A stretch of 64,000 bases of DNA. Source: Sulfurimonas sp. C5 (GTDB lineage Bacteria; Campylobacterota; Campylobacteria; Campylobacterales; Sulfurimonadaceae). Within the stretch, counting starts at the first letter, position 1, and the number at the start of each line of letters is the position of its first letter. Of the stretch, positions 1 through 8,824 are shown in pieces. Location of the stretch: the NCBI RefSeq assembly GCF_029872055.1, contig NZ_JARXNQ010000002.1, positions 1-64,000 of the forward strand, written 5' to 3'. Under the pieces are notes generated by a model that was not told the DNA's origin, did not search any database, and saw only the letters and a program-made list of their open reading frames with translations. The position numbers were made by a program, and so were the translations under genes.

Positions 1-112
1 CACTCCATACAGCTGGTTTAGATTTTCTGAAATCCTCAGCTCTTACGCTTGCAGGTACAACAGCTAAAGCTAATGCACCTAAAGTCATACTTAAAAATTG
101 TCTTCTTTCCAT
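1..112 (-). CDS. soxY: SoxY thiosulfate-oxidation carrier protein (N-terminal 37 codons, cut by window edge)
   Basis: Only the start is present. It opens MERRQFLSM, a twin-arginine-type export signal (RRQF) followed by a hydrophobic stretch and an AxA-like cleavage region near residue 26. AAAGGA lies about 8 nt before the ATG. It starts 22 nt after soxD, so it is the next gene of the same operon. SoxY carries sulfur intermediates on a C-terminal Cys in the periplasm together with SoxZ, and SoxCD oxidises the bound sulfane. The SoxY call rests mainly on position and the Tat signal, because the diagnostic C-terminal motif lies outside the window. Confidence 0.7.
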   Translation of the reverse strand, partial: MERRQFLSMTLGALALAVVPASVRAEDFRKSKPAVWS

Positions 113-134
113 AATCTTTTCCTTTAATTGAGAT

Positions 135-1274
135 TTATTTGCTTTGGTTAACTATATAGTCAACTACAAGTTTAAATTGTTTATCACTTAGTGATGAACC
201 ACCTTTAGCCGGCATACCAGCATCTGTACCGTTTATACCGTTTTTGTAAAGTGTATCCATACCTTGAGCGATCAGACCTTCCCAAGCAGCTTTATCACCA
301 GGAGCCGGAGCTGCACCAGTATCGTGACACATTGCACATGATTCAGCGTAAGCAGCTTTAGCGTCAAAAGCAGCATTTCCTTCTTCTTCTGCAGGTAAAT
401 CTCTTACATCTGAAAGAGCTGGATGGAAGTCAGCAATACCAACAGTGATTTCAGCTACATGAACAGTAGGCTCTTGACAGTTAGTCATACAACGCGTAGC
501 GTTTTTGTTTGCACCACTTATTTTTTGTGCACCGAAGTTATCCGGATTAGCATAGTAAGCACGTACATTTTCAGGACCTTGAGGACCATCAATTACCGGC
601 TCGTAAACACCTTTAGCTGGCATTTTGATTTTTAAGAATTTCTCACGATTAAGAACATATTCATCATCAACTAATTCACCGTCAATTTCCATCTCGTTAA
701 CATTTAATACATATGCAACTAAAGCATATACTTCATCATCTGTTAATGTATCAGTCGCTGGATGTGGCATTGCATCTTTAATGTACCACCACATTGTACT
801 AGCTTCTGCCCAGTAGCTTCCGAAGAATCTTGATGGACCGTCAGTATCTGGTTTAAGTCTTTGACGTGTTAATGTTTTGTACGCTTCATAAGCATTACCT
901 TTAGAAAGTGCTGGATAACCACCACCACCAGAACCAAAGTCACCGTGGCACATTACACATTTTGCTTCGTATACTTCTGAACCTTCTTCTGCAGAGCCTT
1001 CACCTTCTGGTAAACCTGTACCGTCTGGCATTACATCTGTATTCCAAGCATTGTACTCATCTTTTGTCGGTACACGACCATTGTTGATAGTATATTTGTC
1101 TGCTTGTGTATTTACAAGGTAAGGACCAGTTTTTCCATTTTCTACAGGATAATATACACCACCATCGATAGATACTTTAGTAGGTGTAGCACTTTCCATA
1201 CATCCAGAGAATCCTAATGATACTAATGCAGCTACTGAAGCAGATAGTAATAATTTATTATTAAACTTGATCAT
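135..1274 (-). CDS. soxD: SoxD-type cytochrome c subunit of sulfur dehydrogenase SoxCD
   Basis: 379-residue periplasmic cytochrome. It has a lipoprotein-type signal (LGFSGC, Cys25) and two haem c sites: CVMCH at 106-110 and CAMCH at 313-317. A MPAKGG segment near 354 gives the likely distal Met ligand of the second haem. A further CMTNC pair in the middle is not a haem motif. SoxD accepts the electrons released when SoxC oxidises sulfane sulfur on SoxY. The ATG overlaps the soxC stop by one base (TAATG), implying translational coupling. The lipobox suggests membrane anchoring, which is inference. Confidence 0.88.
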   Translation of the reverse strand: MIKFNNKLLLSASVAALVSLGFSGCMESATPTKVSIDGGVYYPVENGKTGPYLVNTQADKYTINNGRVPTKDEYNAWNTDVMPDGTGLPEGEGSAEEGSEVYEAKCVMCHGDFGSGGGGYPALSKGNAYEAYKTLTRQRLKPDTDGPSRFFGSYWAEASTMWWYIKDAMPHPATDTLTDDEVYALVAYVLNVNEMEIDGELVDDEYVLNREKFLKIKMPAKGVYEPVIDGPQGPENVRAYYANPDNFGAQKISGANKNATRCMTNCQEPTVHVAEITVGIADFHPALSDVRDLPAEEEGNAAFDAKAAYAESCAMCHDTGAAPAPGDKAAWEGLIAQGMDTLYKNGINGTDAGMPAKGGSSLSDKQFKLVVDYIVNQSK

Positions 1275-2665
1275 TATGCTTCTCCTTTCTCAATTACAAC
1301 ATTACCGTTTGCATCACGTGTAAGATCTGAACGGATTTGAACGTGAGTAACTTTACCGTCTTTTTCAACTTTCCAAGTTTCAACAGCGTTTCTGTGGTAA
1401 ACAGCTTCAACACCAACTTTTGTTAACTCTTGGTCAATTGTTGGTTGAATATATCCTGCATCATCCATAGCACGTGAAGTAAGTAATAACTCTTCACCTT
1501 TTTTGTATGTATGAATATAGCTGAAACGAGTCCAACATTTAGGTAATACTAAACCTTTAAGTTGTGCTTCAACGTAGTTTTTACCACCGTCGAAAGAGAT
1601 GTCAACACCAGTAATTGTTCCCATACCTGACCATGCAAGACCTTCGATCTCTACAATGTCACCGTCTTTTAGGTTTGACCAGTCAATCTCTGGAGATGGA
1701 GAAGTTACAGTTGAGTTAACTTCGTTTGCATAAGTGTGTTGCATGATGTGACCATCAGGTTTTAATACTGTATATTTAGAAGTTTCTTCTTTACAGTACC
1801 ATGGCTCGCTAGCGAAGTCTAATCTTCTTAGCCATTTAACACATAAGTTACCTTCCCAACCTGGAACAAGTAAACGAATAGGGTAACCTTGCTCTGGACG
1901 AAGAGCTTCACCATTTTGTCCCCATACGATCATAGCATCGTCAAGAACTTTTTCCATAGGGATAGTTCTACCCATTTTAGATGAGTCTCCACCCTCTGCA
2001 AGCATCCATAAAGCTTCAGGTTTTACACCAAGGTCTTTTAGGATATCTTTGATGTATACACCAGTCCACTCAGCACAAGACATGAAACCTTTAGAGAATT
2101 GAACAGAGTTGTATTGAGGACCTCTCCACTCTTGTCCACCATTAGCAGGACATTCAATAAAGTGTGTACGAGTTACACTTGGATATCTTTTTAATTCTTC
2201 CATAGTTAATACTAAAGGTTTTTCTACTAAACCTGTAATCATTAATCTATGCTCATTTGGATCGATATGAGCTACACCACCGTGTGAACGTGAAAAGAAT
2301 AGTCCGTTTGGAGTGATAATACCCATTGATTCTTGAATTGGTGTTACAGCAATTGATGCTCTGAAGTTACCAGATGCAAGAAGTTTAGTATATCTTCTAG
2401 TTACGTTATGCTCATATTTTGAAGGCATACCGTAAAGGTTTTTAGTAACTGGATCACCCCATTTTGTAGCCCATTCTGGTTGACCTAGAATAGCTTTGTC
2501 ACCTTCTCCACCCGCATGCTCATTAGCCATAGCGTTTGAAGAAAGAAGTGATGTACCAGCGATAGCAGTACCAGCTAAAGCAGCTGTTTTTCTGAAAAAG
2601 TCTCTTCTGCCAATACTATTTTCAGTACTGTTAGATAAAGTATCTGTTTGAGATTTTTTATCCAC
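1274..2665 (-). CDS. soxC: SoxC molybdopterin subunit of sulfur dehydrogenase
   Basis: 463 residues of the sulfite-oxidase/SoxC family. A Tat signal (RRDFF at 20-24) is followed by a hydrophobic segment ending ANAMA-like near 48. The Mo-pterin domain contains ECPANGGQEW, and Cys172 is the expected molybdenum ligand. A C-terminal Mo-co dimerisation domain follows from about residue 330. SoxC oxidises the cysteine-bound sulfane of SoxY and passes electrons to SoxD. It is the first gene of a soxC-soxD-soxY operon, with AAGGAG just upstream of the ATG. SoxC rather than SorA/YedY is supported by the linked diheme SoxD and SoxY. Confidence 0.93.
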   Translation of the reverse strand: MDKKSQTDTLSNSTENSIGRRDFFRKTAALAGTAIAGTSLLSSNAMANEHAGGEGDKAILGQPEWATKWGDPVTKNLYGMPSKYEHNVTRRYTKLLASGNFRASIAVTPIQESMGIITPNGLFFSRSHGGVAHIDPNEHRLMITGLVEKPLVLTMEELKRYPSVTRTHFIECPANGGQEWRGPQYNSVQFSKGFMSCAEWTGVYIKDILKDLGVKPEALWMLAEGGDSSKMGRTIPMEKVLDDAMIVWGQNGEALRPEQGYPIRLLVPGWEGNLCVKWLRRLDFASEPWYCKEETSKYTVLKPDGHIMQHTYANEVNSTVTSPSPEIDWSNLKDGDIVEIEGLAWSGMGTITGVDISFDGGKNYVEAQLKGLVLPKCWTRFSYIHTYKKGEELLLTSRAMDDAGYIQPTIDQELTKVGVEAVYHRNAVETWKVEKDGKVTHVQIRSDLTRDANGNVVIEKGEA

Positions 2666-2689
2666 ATTCTCTCCTTTGTTAAATTGTTT

Positions 2690-2697
2690 ATTGTATA
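2690..2697 (-). promoter_or_regulatory. possible -10 region of the sox operon
   Basis: On the minus strand this reads TATACAAT, about 25 nt before the soxC start, leaving a leader of roughly 18 nt with the AAGGAG ribosome site. No convincing -35 box is seen. The rest of 2698-2904 is AT-rich and shows no coding signal. Confidence 0.3.
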
Positions 2698-2904
2698 AGT
2701 TAATTAATATACTCCGAAATTCGAAACAGGTATTATGCCATTTTATACTTAATTATAAATTTTAGCAAAACTAATTATACTGCATTTGTGAAAATAATGT
2801 GATATTCAATGTTTTGAGTTGTCAGAAAAGTTACAAATCGAAACATATTTTTGAAGAATCCGTTTCAATTATAAGAAGCATTCATGTTTATTATAAGGAC
2901 TATG

Positions 2905-3174
2905 CTATATTTTGATGATTCCTAATATTAAATAAGTGTTTTTTTGTTTATTGTGATAAAAAGGGATCGTAAAACCTTCATGTTCGATGTCTCGAACATC
3001 TTCATCATCAAAAAATTTAGAAATTTTATATTTACCAGCTTTTGTAGGCATATTGATTAATATAGTATCGAGATACATTTTAAACTTTTGAGCATCTTGC
3101 GATTTGTCTGCAATCATTTCATCTAAAACAGCTTTTAGTTGTTCTTCAAAAGTATGCGTAACTAAGATATTCAT
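2905..3174 (-). CDS. RelE/ParE-like small toxin
   Basis: 89 residues starting MNILVTHTF. The start at 3174 is chosen because its ATG overlaps the TGA of the upstream 46-residue gene (ATGA); a TTG at 3198 would give eight more residues that match that gene's coding sequence in another frame. Size and pattern resemble RelE/ParE toxins: an N-terminal beta strand, two charged helices, then short beta strands, with a Lys/Arg-rich middle and a terminal ILGIIK strand. Such toxins cleave ribosome-bound mRNA or inhibit gyrase; which applies cannot be told here. The family call is by pattern only. Confidence 0.6.
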   Translation of the reverse strand: MNILVTHTFEEQLKAVLDEMIADKSQDAQKFKMYLDTILINMPTKAGKYKISKFFDDEDVRDIEHEGFTIPFYHNKQKNTYLILGIIKI

Positions 3175-3311
3175 TTTTCCAGTTTCTCTTTGAGCCAAGA
3201 TGAAGAGTCCTTCATAGATTGAAGGAGCTCTTTCGTTGTAGAACTATCGCCGGACTTATATTTGTCCAGCTCTTTTTGCATCTCTTTAATTTGTGTAGAA
3301 GTTGCATCCAT
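3171..3311 (-). CDS. small antitoxin-like protein (46 aa)
   Basis: A 46-residue reading frame beginning MDATSTQIKEMQKELDKY and ending LKEKLEK, highly charged and almost entirely helix-forming. It ends in TGA overlapping the toxin ATG by four bases and starts 6 nt after the DUF2231 stop, with GAGGAA in that gene's tail as ribosome site. Small gene first, toxin second, with overlap, is the usual order of type II toxin-antitoxin modules. No DNA-binding domain is evident, so it may be only the toxin-binding part of an antitoxin, with regulation from elsewhere. Confidence 0.6.
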   Translation of the reverse strand: MDATSTQIKEMQKELDKYKSGDSSTTKELLQSMKDSSSWLKEKLEK

Positions 3312-3317
3312 TATGAA

Positions 3318-3899
3318 TTATTCTTCCTCATTCTCTTTAGCTTCTTCTTCACAACCGATTTTTGCACAAGTTTCTTCACCTATAGAAGATATTTTTTCAT
3401 TGATTGCAGTTTTTGCTTCATCCATATCTTCTATAAAACCAAAGTCATCACCTGTAAGATACTTTTCTAGTTGTGTCATTTGAAATGGCTTACCGTGTTC
3501 ATATACGATTTCACCACCGTGTTTTCCTTGAATAAATGTTACAGCCATTACAACTACAGTTAAAATAACACCTAATGCTTGTAGACCGAATTTTTGTAAT
3601 TTACAACCAGCGAATTGGATTAATGCAACTATAGTCATTGCAATAGCAAGGTAAAGTCCTAATTCTTTGTGTTCTAGAAGTTCGTGTTTTCCTGCTTCAC
3701 TTAAAAAGTTATATATCTGAGGACCAGCCTGTGAACCTGTGTACCATACTCCTATCATAGCTAGTGCTGCAACTACAGCTGTACGAGCTGAAATTTTTGA
3801 CATAGTTTCCGATCTGCTTACAAGATATGCAAGTCCAAAAACTGCTGCGACTACTGGTAATACCATACCAAAGTGTGCTGAAGCCGGGTGTAACATCAT
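3318..3899 (-). CDS. DUF2231-type four-helix membrane protein
   Basis: 193 residues with four probable membrane segments (about 12-28, 40-56, 81-98, 104-124) and an acidic Glu-rich tail. The N-terminal HPASAHFGMVLP fits the HPxxxHFP-like opening of DUF2231 proteins, and other His residues (72, 77, 127) lie near helix ends, so haem or metal binding is possible but unproven. Tail cysteines (about 178 and 183) are notable. A TATAAT box on the minus strand at 3931-3936 lies about 30 nt before the start. The toxin-antitoxin pair follows with a 6-nt gap, so it may share this transcript. Confidence 0.65.
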   Translation of the reverse strand: MMLHPASAHFGMVLPVVAAVFGLAYLVSRSETMSKISARTAVVAALAMIGVWYTGSQAGPQIYNFLSEAGKHELLEHKELGLYLAIAMTIVALIQFAGCKLQKFGLQALGVILTVVVMAVTFIQGKHGGEIVYEHGKPFQMTQLEKYLTGDDFGFIEDMDEAKTAINEKISSIGEETCAKIGCEEEAKENEEE

Positions 3900-3985
3900 T
3901 ATTGATCCTTTTAAATATTAAAGTTTCTCAATTATATTGAAGTTTTTTAAAAACTAGCTTTAATAGCAGTATAATAAATTATAAT

Positions 3986-4981
3986 TTAACTTTTATTTTT
4001 ATCTATAACGTCTTTTGCTGTTTTAATTGCACTGCCTAAAGCAATTTTAGCAGTTTCAAAAGCTTGCTTTCCAATTCTTTTAGCTTCTTGTGCTTTTGGT
4101 GAATGTATAGCTGAATCAGCTTTTTTGACTGCTATTTTTGCAAAATTCGCAAATCTGTTTTTCATCACTTCAGCAGTTTCTTTTGAAACAAGGAGTAGCT
4201 CTTCTAGATCATATTTCATCTCTTTGTTAAGATCAAGAAGAATTTTATGTACAACTGATGAACTTTGGGATGCCTGGTTGATAATAACTTGAGAGAAGAT
4301 TGTATCTGTTTGGTTAAGATCTTCCATGATAGTATCATAATCCTCGATGAGTATATGTTTTGCTTCTACAGGCATATAAACCAGTCTCTTTTTAAATCTG
4401 TGAATTGATTTTATAAGACCTGAACGCATCCCTTTGGTTGTAGCTGTTAAAATATCTTCTGCTTTATTTGGTTCTGCTTCAGCAATCTCTATAGCAATAC
4501 CCAAAATTGTTGAAAGAATTTTTCTGATACGGATTGTGTTAAGAGGTCCCTCTTTTATAGATTCAAATGTAATCTCTTTGATTGTTTCAATGAGGTATTC
4601 TTTAAATTCACTGTCACGCTCTTTTTCTAATGCGGTAATAATTGCAGACTCAACGATTTCACTCAATATTTCATACAGATCGATTGACTGTAATTTAATT
4701 TGATGTAGTCTTGCATAGCTTTCGGGATAGTTTTGGAGTTTTGCTTCAAGGGCATTAAATACTTCATACTTTTTTTCCTGAATAGCTTCCGATTTTTTTT
4801 CAATCGCACGTTCCAACTCTTCTTTCTTCTCTAAAAGGTTTTCAAGTTCCTCTTCAATGCTAGAGATCTCTGTCTGGACTAAACCAGTAGAGATAGTCTC
4901 AATTTTTTGCAGTTCTAAACTTGCAGGATCTAAGTTTTTAAAAAGTTCATCAACTTTTTTTTCTAAAGTATTTGTTGCCAT
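3986..4981 (-). CDS. coiled-coil helical protein of unknown function
   Basis: 331 residues, not recognised. Residues about 35-80 are a Glu/Lys-rich coiled coil (EELENLLEKKEELERAIEKK), followed by a long, mostly helical region with alternating Ile/Leu and charged residues, and a basic Ala/Lys-rich C-terminus. No signal peptide or convincing membrane span is seen, although a short AIEIAEAE-containing apolar stretch sits near 155-170. It lies 9 nt after the DUF493 gene and could be read from the same transcript as moaC. A scaffold or membrane-peripheral role is possible but nothing shows it. Confidence 0.6.
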   Translation of the reverse strand: MATNTLEKKVDELFKNLDPASLELQKIETISTGLVQTEISSIEEELENLLEKKEELERAIEKKSEAIQEKKYEVFNALEAKLQNYPESYARLHQIKLQSIDLYEILSEIVESAIITALEKERDSEFKEYLIETIKEITFESIKEGPLNTIRIRKILSTILGIAIEIAEAEPNKAEDILTATTKGMRSGLIKSIHRFKKRLVYMPVEAKHILIEDYDTIMEDLNQTDTIFSQVIINQASQSSSVVHKILLDLNKEMKYDLEELLLVSKETAEVMKNRFANFAKIAVKKADSAIHSPKAQEAKRIGKQAFETAKIALGSAIKTAKDVIDKNKS

Positions 4982-4990
4982 GTAGTACTC

Positions 4991-5266
4991 CTATAACACC
5001 ATTTTAATATTTTGATGTTGTTTTAAAGCATCATAAATAAACTGTCTATCATCCTCATTATGTACCAAAAGATCAAGGTTCATACTTACATATTTACCTG
5101 TTCTGGAATTATTTGAATGTGTAAGTTTATGTTCTCTTTCGTCTAGTACATCTCTGATAGCTTGTTCAAGTGCTTCTCTTTCACTTGCGATGACTTTATA
5201 ACACCAAGAACATGGATATGTAAGCTCTAATTTTTCATCTTTTAGTCTATCGTTTAAAGTCTCCAC
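4991..5266 (-). CDS. DUF493 (YbeD/HP0495-like) small protein
   Basis: 91 residues fitting the DUF493 family: [12 protein letters not shown] strand, a helix with [13 protein letters not shown], a [15 protein letters not shown] strand pair and a final helix ending in a short strand, an ACT-like ferredoxin fold. Members are small cytoplasmic proteins thought to bind small ligands or regulate neighbours; no fixed function is known. The gene overlaps the 3' end of moaC by 20 bp, so translation is probably coupled. The CSWC pair is worth noting as a possible redox or metal site. Confidence 0.8.
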   Translation of the reverse strand: METLNDRLKDEKLELTYPCSWCYKVIASEREALEQAIRDVLDEREHKLTHSNNSRTGKYVSMNLDLLVHNEDDRQFIYDALKQHQNIKMVL

Positions 5267-5717
5267 TTTTGCCTCCTGATTTGGATTCTAATTGTACATT
5301 GCGAATAATCATACCTTTATCAATCGCTTTTACCATATCGTAGATCGTTAAAAGCCCTATCGAAGTTCCAGTGAGGGCTTCCATTTCTACACCTGTTTGC
5401 CCTTTGAGTTTCGCAGTGACTGTAAGCTTAAAACCGGGAAGCTCCGGTAACTCTTCAACGTTACAGTTGATACCGCTTAAATTGAGCGGGTGGCACATAG
5501 GGATAAGTTCACTTGTCTTTTTGACACCCATAATTGAAGCGATTACTGCTGTTTGTAGTACGGGTCCTTTTTTTGCAGTTTCATTAACGATTGCATCATA
5601 AGCATCCTGACTCATTTCTATGATACCACTTGCTACTGCTACACGAGTTGTTTCGTTTTTATCACTGACATCGACCATTTTTGGCCTTTGATTTTCATCT
5701 AAATGTGTTAAGTTCAT
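5247..5717 (-). CDS. moaC: cyclic pyranopterin monophosphate synthase MoaC
   Basis: 156 residues, full length for MoaC, which converts the MoaA product to cPMP in molybdenum-cofactor synthesis. Family motifs are present: PMCHPL at 73-78, GVEMEALTG at 109-117, and DMVKA at 127-131, containing the Asp and Lys (127, 130) that match the catalytic pair. It sits between mobA and the DUF493 gene on the minus strand. SoxC in this window needs a molybdopterin cofactor, so the clustering of moaC, mobA and sox within 6 kb is sensible though not proof of co-regulation. Confidence 0.95.
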   Translation of the reverse strand: MNLTHLDENQRPKMVDVSDKNETTRVAVASGIIEMSQDAYDAIVNETAKKGPVLQTAVIASIMGVKKTSELIPMCHPLNLSGINCNVEELPELPGFKLTVTAKLKGQTGVEMEALTGTSIGLLTIYDMVKAIDKGMIIRNVQLESKSGGKSGDFKR

Positions 5718-5742
5718 ATTTTATTTCTTTACTTTTTTACTA

Positions 5743-6327
5743 TTATATCAAAGAGGCGTTAATAATTTCCAATGCTTTTTGGTATTCCTCTTTGTTGTTA
5801 AGGTTTAAAAATTTGTTTTTATCCTCAAAAGGGACAAATTTTACGTTAGAGTTTTTCAGCAAATAATTAAGTTTATGTATATTTTGTTCTTCCATATCTG
5901 TAAATGCAGAGAGTAGGGTTCTGTGGTAAATACCGCACAAAGGTTGTATTTGTTCGTCTACTACTGCGACGACAGCATCGAAAGAACCATTGTCCTCTTC
6001 CACTAAAGTTTTAATAATGGTGTTATCTATAAAAGGGGTATCGACGCTGATTGCAAAAAAACTATCATTATCTAATCTATGAAATATAGAGATAAAAGCA
6101 GTTGTAGGAGCAAAGAGCTCTTGGTTTAGATCTTCTATAAAATTTGCGTTAAAATCAAATTTTTCTTTAGATTTGCAAGAGATATAGATATTTTGAAAAG
6201 TTTTCGAATGTTGATTGAGTTGGTACTCTGTCAGAGTGTTATGTTTTTCAAATGGAAGAAGCGCTTTGTCTTCTCCCATTCGAGAGCTTTTTCCACCAGC
6301 AAAAATGACGCAAGGAATATCAATCAT
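5743..6327 (-). CDS. mobA: molybdenum cofactor guanylyltransferase MobA
   Basis: 194 residues. The N-terminal nucleotide-binding loop reads FAGGKSSRMGEDKALLPF (9-26), the MobA signature LAGGxSxRMGxDK, and SVDTPF gives the metal-binding Asp. MobA transfers GMP from GTP to molybdopterin for DMSO-reductase-type enzymes. It abuts the stop of the OmpA-like gene with no gap and lies 25 nt before moaC. The sulfite-oxidase-type cofactor of SoxC itself does not need guanylylation, so MobA probably serves other molybdoenzymes such as a nitrate reductase outside this window. Confidence 0.88.
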   Translation of the reverse strand: MIDIPCVIFAGGKSSRMGEDKALLPFEKHNTLTEYQLNQHSKTFQNIYISCKSKEKFDFNANFIEDLNQELFAPTTAFISIFHRLDNDSFFAISVDTPFIDNTIIKTLVEEDNGSFDAVVAVVDEQIQPLCGIYHRTLLSAFTDMEEQNIHKLNYLLKNSNVKFVPFEDKNKFLNLNNKEEYQKALEIINASLI

Positions 6328-7449
6328 CTAGTGTCTAGTAAGCTGAGCTTCGATTCTTCTGTTTTGTGAACGACCTTCAGAAGTTTTATTGTCGGCAATA
6401 GGTTGCTCTTCACCCATACCTTCCCAAGAGAGTTGCTTAGTGTCCACGCCTCTTGCTATGAGTGCCTGAACTACGGCTTCTGCCCTTTTTTCTGAGAGCT
6501 TTTTGTTGTATGCAGCTGCACCGCGGCTATCTGTATGTCCAACGATATGAGCACTATAATTTGTATATGTCGTTAAGAATTTTGCATATTCGTCTAGAAG
6601 TGTAGATGATGAGTCTTTGATTTTTGCAGAGTTAGTCGCAAAATTAATGTTCAATGTTACTTCTTTTGGACACCCTTCATCATTAACCTGTGCACCTAAA
6701 GGTGTATTTGGACAAATATCTTGTGCATTTACAACGCCGTCTTTGTCTATGTCATTATCACAACCGTTCGCATCAACCTCTACCCCTGCAGCTGTATTTG
6801 GACATTGATCTTTTGAATTTAGAATACCGTCGTTATCATCATCACCGTCAACAGGTGCTGCAACAACTTCCTCTTTTGGCTCCTCTTTAATAGGTTCTTG
6901 TTTCGGTTCTTCTTGAACAGCAGTTTCACCAAAAGCAAATGTTAAACCGACCATTGCAATAAGATTGTTATCAAAACGTTTGTTCTGGATTCCAGTAGCT
7001 TTGGCAAGATAAATTGCTTCTGCTTTTAAAGCGATATTATCATTAAAAAAGTATTTTAAACCTGCACCTGCATCTAAGAAGAAACCGTTTTTATTTCCAG
7101 AAGTTTCGTTGTTTACGTTTTCAATTCCAATACCTGCTTTAGCGAAAGGTACTAGATTGTCTATACTGTCAAAAGTATATACACCGTTAAAAGCACCGCG
7201 AGTGATAGCTGTATCGCCACCAATATCATATTTTGCTTTTGGTGAATAAAGAATAGAAAATTCCGGAGAGATTTTAGAATTAGGAGAGTTAAACTGCACC
7301 TCTAAGGCACCTAAGTAGTGACCATTGTGTTTGATACCTATATTTCCCTCCGCTAGATCATAACCGATCATCGGAGAGATTTCATACTGTTTTTGTCCAG
7401 CTAGCAGTACGCTAGAAACGAGTGCTGAAAGTAATAGAAATTTCTTCAT
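6328..7449 (-). CDS. OmpA-family outer-membrane protein with calcium-binding TSP3 repeats
   Basis: 373 residues. Signal peptide (1-18), an N-terminal eight-stranded-type barrel (about 20-180), a Pro/Glu linker, then thrombospondin type 3-like repeats rich in Asp (DGDDDNDGILNSKDQCPNT and a second DKDGVVNAQDICPNT), and a C-terminal OmpA peptidoglycan-binding domain (about 265-373) with HIVGHTDSRGAA and SEKRAEAV. It resembles OprF-type proteins that tie the outer membrane to the cell wall. Cys pairs in the repeats may form disulfides. A perfect dyad overlaps its promoter region (7464-7487). Confidence 0.9.
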   Translation of the reverse strand: MKKFLLLSALVSSVLLAGQKQYEISPMIGYDLAEGNIGIKHNGHYLGALEVQFNSPNSKISPEFSILYSPKAKYDIGGDTAITRGAFNGVYTFDSIDNLVPFAKAGIGIENVNNETSGNKNGFFLDAGAGLKYFFNDNIALKAEAIYLAKATGIQNKRFDNNLIAMVGLTFAFGETAVQEEPKQEPIKEEPKEEVVAAPVDGDDDNDGILNSKDQCPNTAAGVEVDANGCDNDIDKDGVVNAQDICPNTPLGAQVNDEGCPKEVTLNINFATNSAKIKDSSSTLLDEYAKFLTTYTNYSAHIVGHTDSRGAAAYNKKLSEKRAEAVVQALIARGVDTKQLSWEGMGEEQPIADNKTSEGRSQNRRIEAQLTRH

Positions 7450-7463
7450 CTGAATTCCTTTGT

Positions 7464-7487
7464 AAGTTTAATGCTATAATTAAACTT
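7464..7487. promoter_or_regulatory. perfect 9-bp inverted repeat before the OmpA-like gene
   Basis: AAGTTTAAT and ATTAAACTT arms are separated by GCTATA. The dyad centre lies about 27 nt upstream of the OmpA-like start, overlapping the likely -10 (TAATTATAG on the minus strand). It could be an operator or an mRNA 5' hairpin; the position over the promoter favours an operator. Confidence 0.4.
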
Positions 7488-7530
7488 GAGAGATTTGATA
7501 AAGTTTAGTCTCATTTACCTTATAGTTTTA

Positions 7531-8790
7531 TTATCTAGGATCTGTAATGTATCCAGTGATTGCAGAAGCTGCTGCTACTGCAGAATTTGCCAAATAAACT
7601 TTTGAACTACGTGAACCCATACGCCCTACGAAGTTTCTGTTTGTTGTAGAGATCGCAACTTCGCCATCCCCTAGGATACCCATGTAACCACCAAGACATG
7701 CACCACAAGTAGGATTACTTACAACGCCACCTGCATCAACGATGATATCTATATACCCAAGTTTTGTTGCTTCACGTAAGATTTGTTGTGTTCCCGGAGT
7801 AACGATAAGTCTTACATCTTCATGTACTCTTTTACCGTCTAAGATCTCAGCTGCAACTTTTAAGTCTGCTAAACGGCCGTTTGTACATGAACCGATAAAT
7901 GCTTGGTCAACTTTGATTTTATCAGCTACTGCTTGAACAACACTGTGTCCGTTTGAAGGTAAGAAAGGGTAAGCAATAACAGGATCAAGTTTATCAACTT
8001 CGATGTTTAATTCCATACAATATGTAGCATCTGCATCAGACTGATGAATTTTTGGTTCACGTGCGAGATTTTTGTTAGCTAAGAATTCCGCAGTAATATC
8101 ATCATAAGCTACGATACCGCTTTTTGCACCAGCTTCGATAGCCATATTACACATAGAGAATCTGTCATCCATAGTTAAATAAGGGATAGTTGAACCAGTG
8201 AATTCTAAAGTTTTATAAAGTGCACCGTCAACACCGATCATTCTAATGATCTCTAAGATAATATCTTTACCCGTTGTATATTTACCCGGTTTACCAGTTA
8301 GATTTACTTTGATAGTTTCAGGTACTTTAAACCAGTTGCCACCTGTAATCATCGCAAATGCCAAGTCAGTTGATCCCATACCAGTTGAGAATGCTCCAAG
8401 TGCACCGTGTGTACAAGTATGTGAATCAGCTCCAATGATTACATCACCTGGAACAACAAGTCCTTTCTCCGGTAAAAGAGCGTGTTCGATTCCCATGTCT
8501 TTTTCATCAAAAAAGTTTTTGAGTTTATGTTTTTTAGCAAAATCACGAGAGATTCTTGCTTGATTAGCCGAAGCAATATCTTTTGCAGGGATGAAGTGGT
8601 CAAGTACGATCGAAAAACCATCAGGATTTGCTAATTTTGTCGCACCACTATCTTCGAATGCTTTGATCGAAATAGGAGTCGTAATATCATTTCCGATAAC
8701 CATATCAATCGGTGAGCGAACGATTTCTCCAGCATACACCTCTTTGCCAACATGTTCAGAAAATATTTTTTCAGTTATGGTTTGTCCCAT
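7531..8790 (-). CDS. leuC: 3-isopropylmalate dehydratase large subunit LeuC
   Basis: 419 residues, the length of the bacterial/archaeal type-2 LeuC. It holds the [4Fe-4S] cysteines Cys302 (GSCTNGR), Cys362 and Cys365 (NPTCGACLGG), plus the aconitase-family GADSHTCTHGALG loop. It isomerises 2- to 3-isopropylmalate in leucine synthesis with the small subunit LeuD. No leuD or other leu gene is adjacent, so the partner must be elsewhere. Homoaconitase is an alternative within the same family, but leucine synthesis is the likelier role in this group. Confidence 0.9.
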   Translation of the reverse strand: MGQTITEKIFSEHVGKEVYAGEIVRSPIDMVIGNDITTPISIKAFEDSGATKLANPDGFSIVLDHFIPAKDIASANQARISRDFAKKHKLKNFFDEKDMGIEHALLPEKGLVVPGDVIIGADSHTCTHGALGAFSTGMGSTDLAFAMITGGNWFKVPETIKVNLTGKPGKYTTGKDIILEIIRMIGVDGALYKTLEFTGSTIPYLTMDDRFSMCNMAIEAGAKSGIVAYDDITAEFLANKNLAREPKIHQSDADATYCMELNIEVDKLDPVIAYPFLPSNGHSVVQAVADKIKVDQAFIGSCTNGRLADLKVAAEILDGKRVHEDVRLIVTPGTQQILREATKLGYIDIIVDAGGVVSNPTCGACLGGYMGILGDGEVAISTTNRNFVGRMGSRSSKVYLANSAVAAASAITGYITDPR

Positions 8791-8824
8791 TTTAAACCTC
8801 TTAAAAAGTTAAATAATTCCGCGA

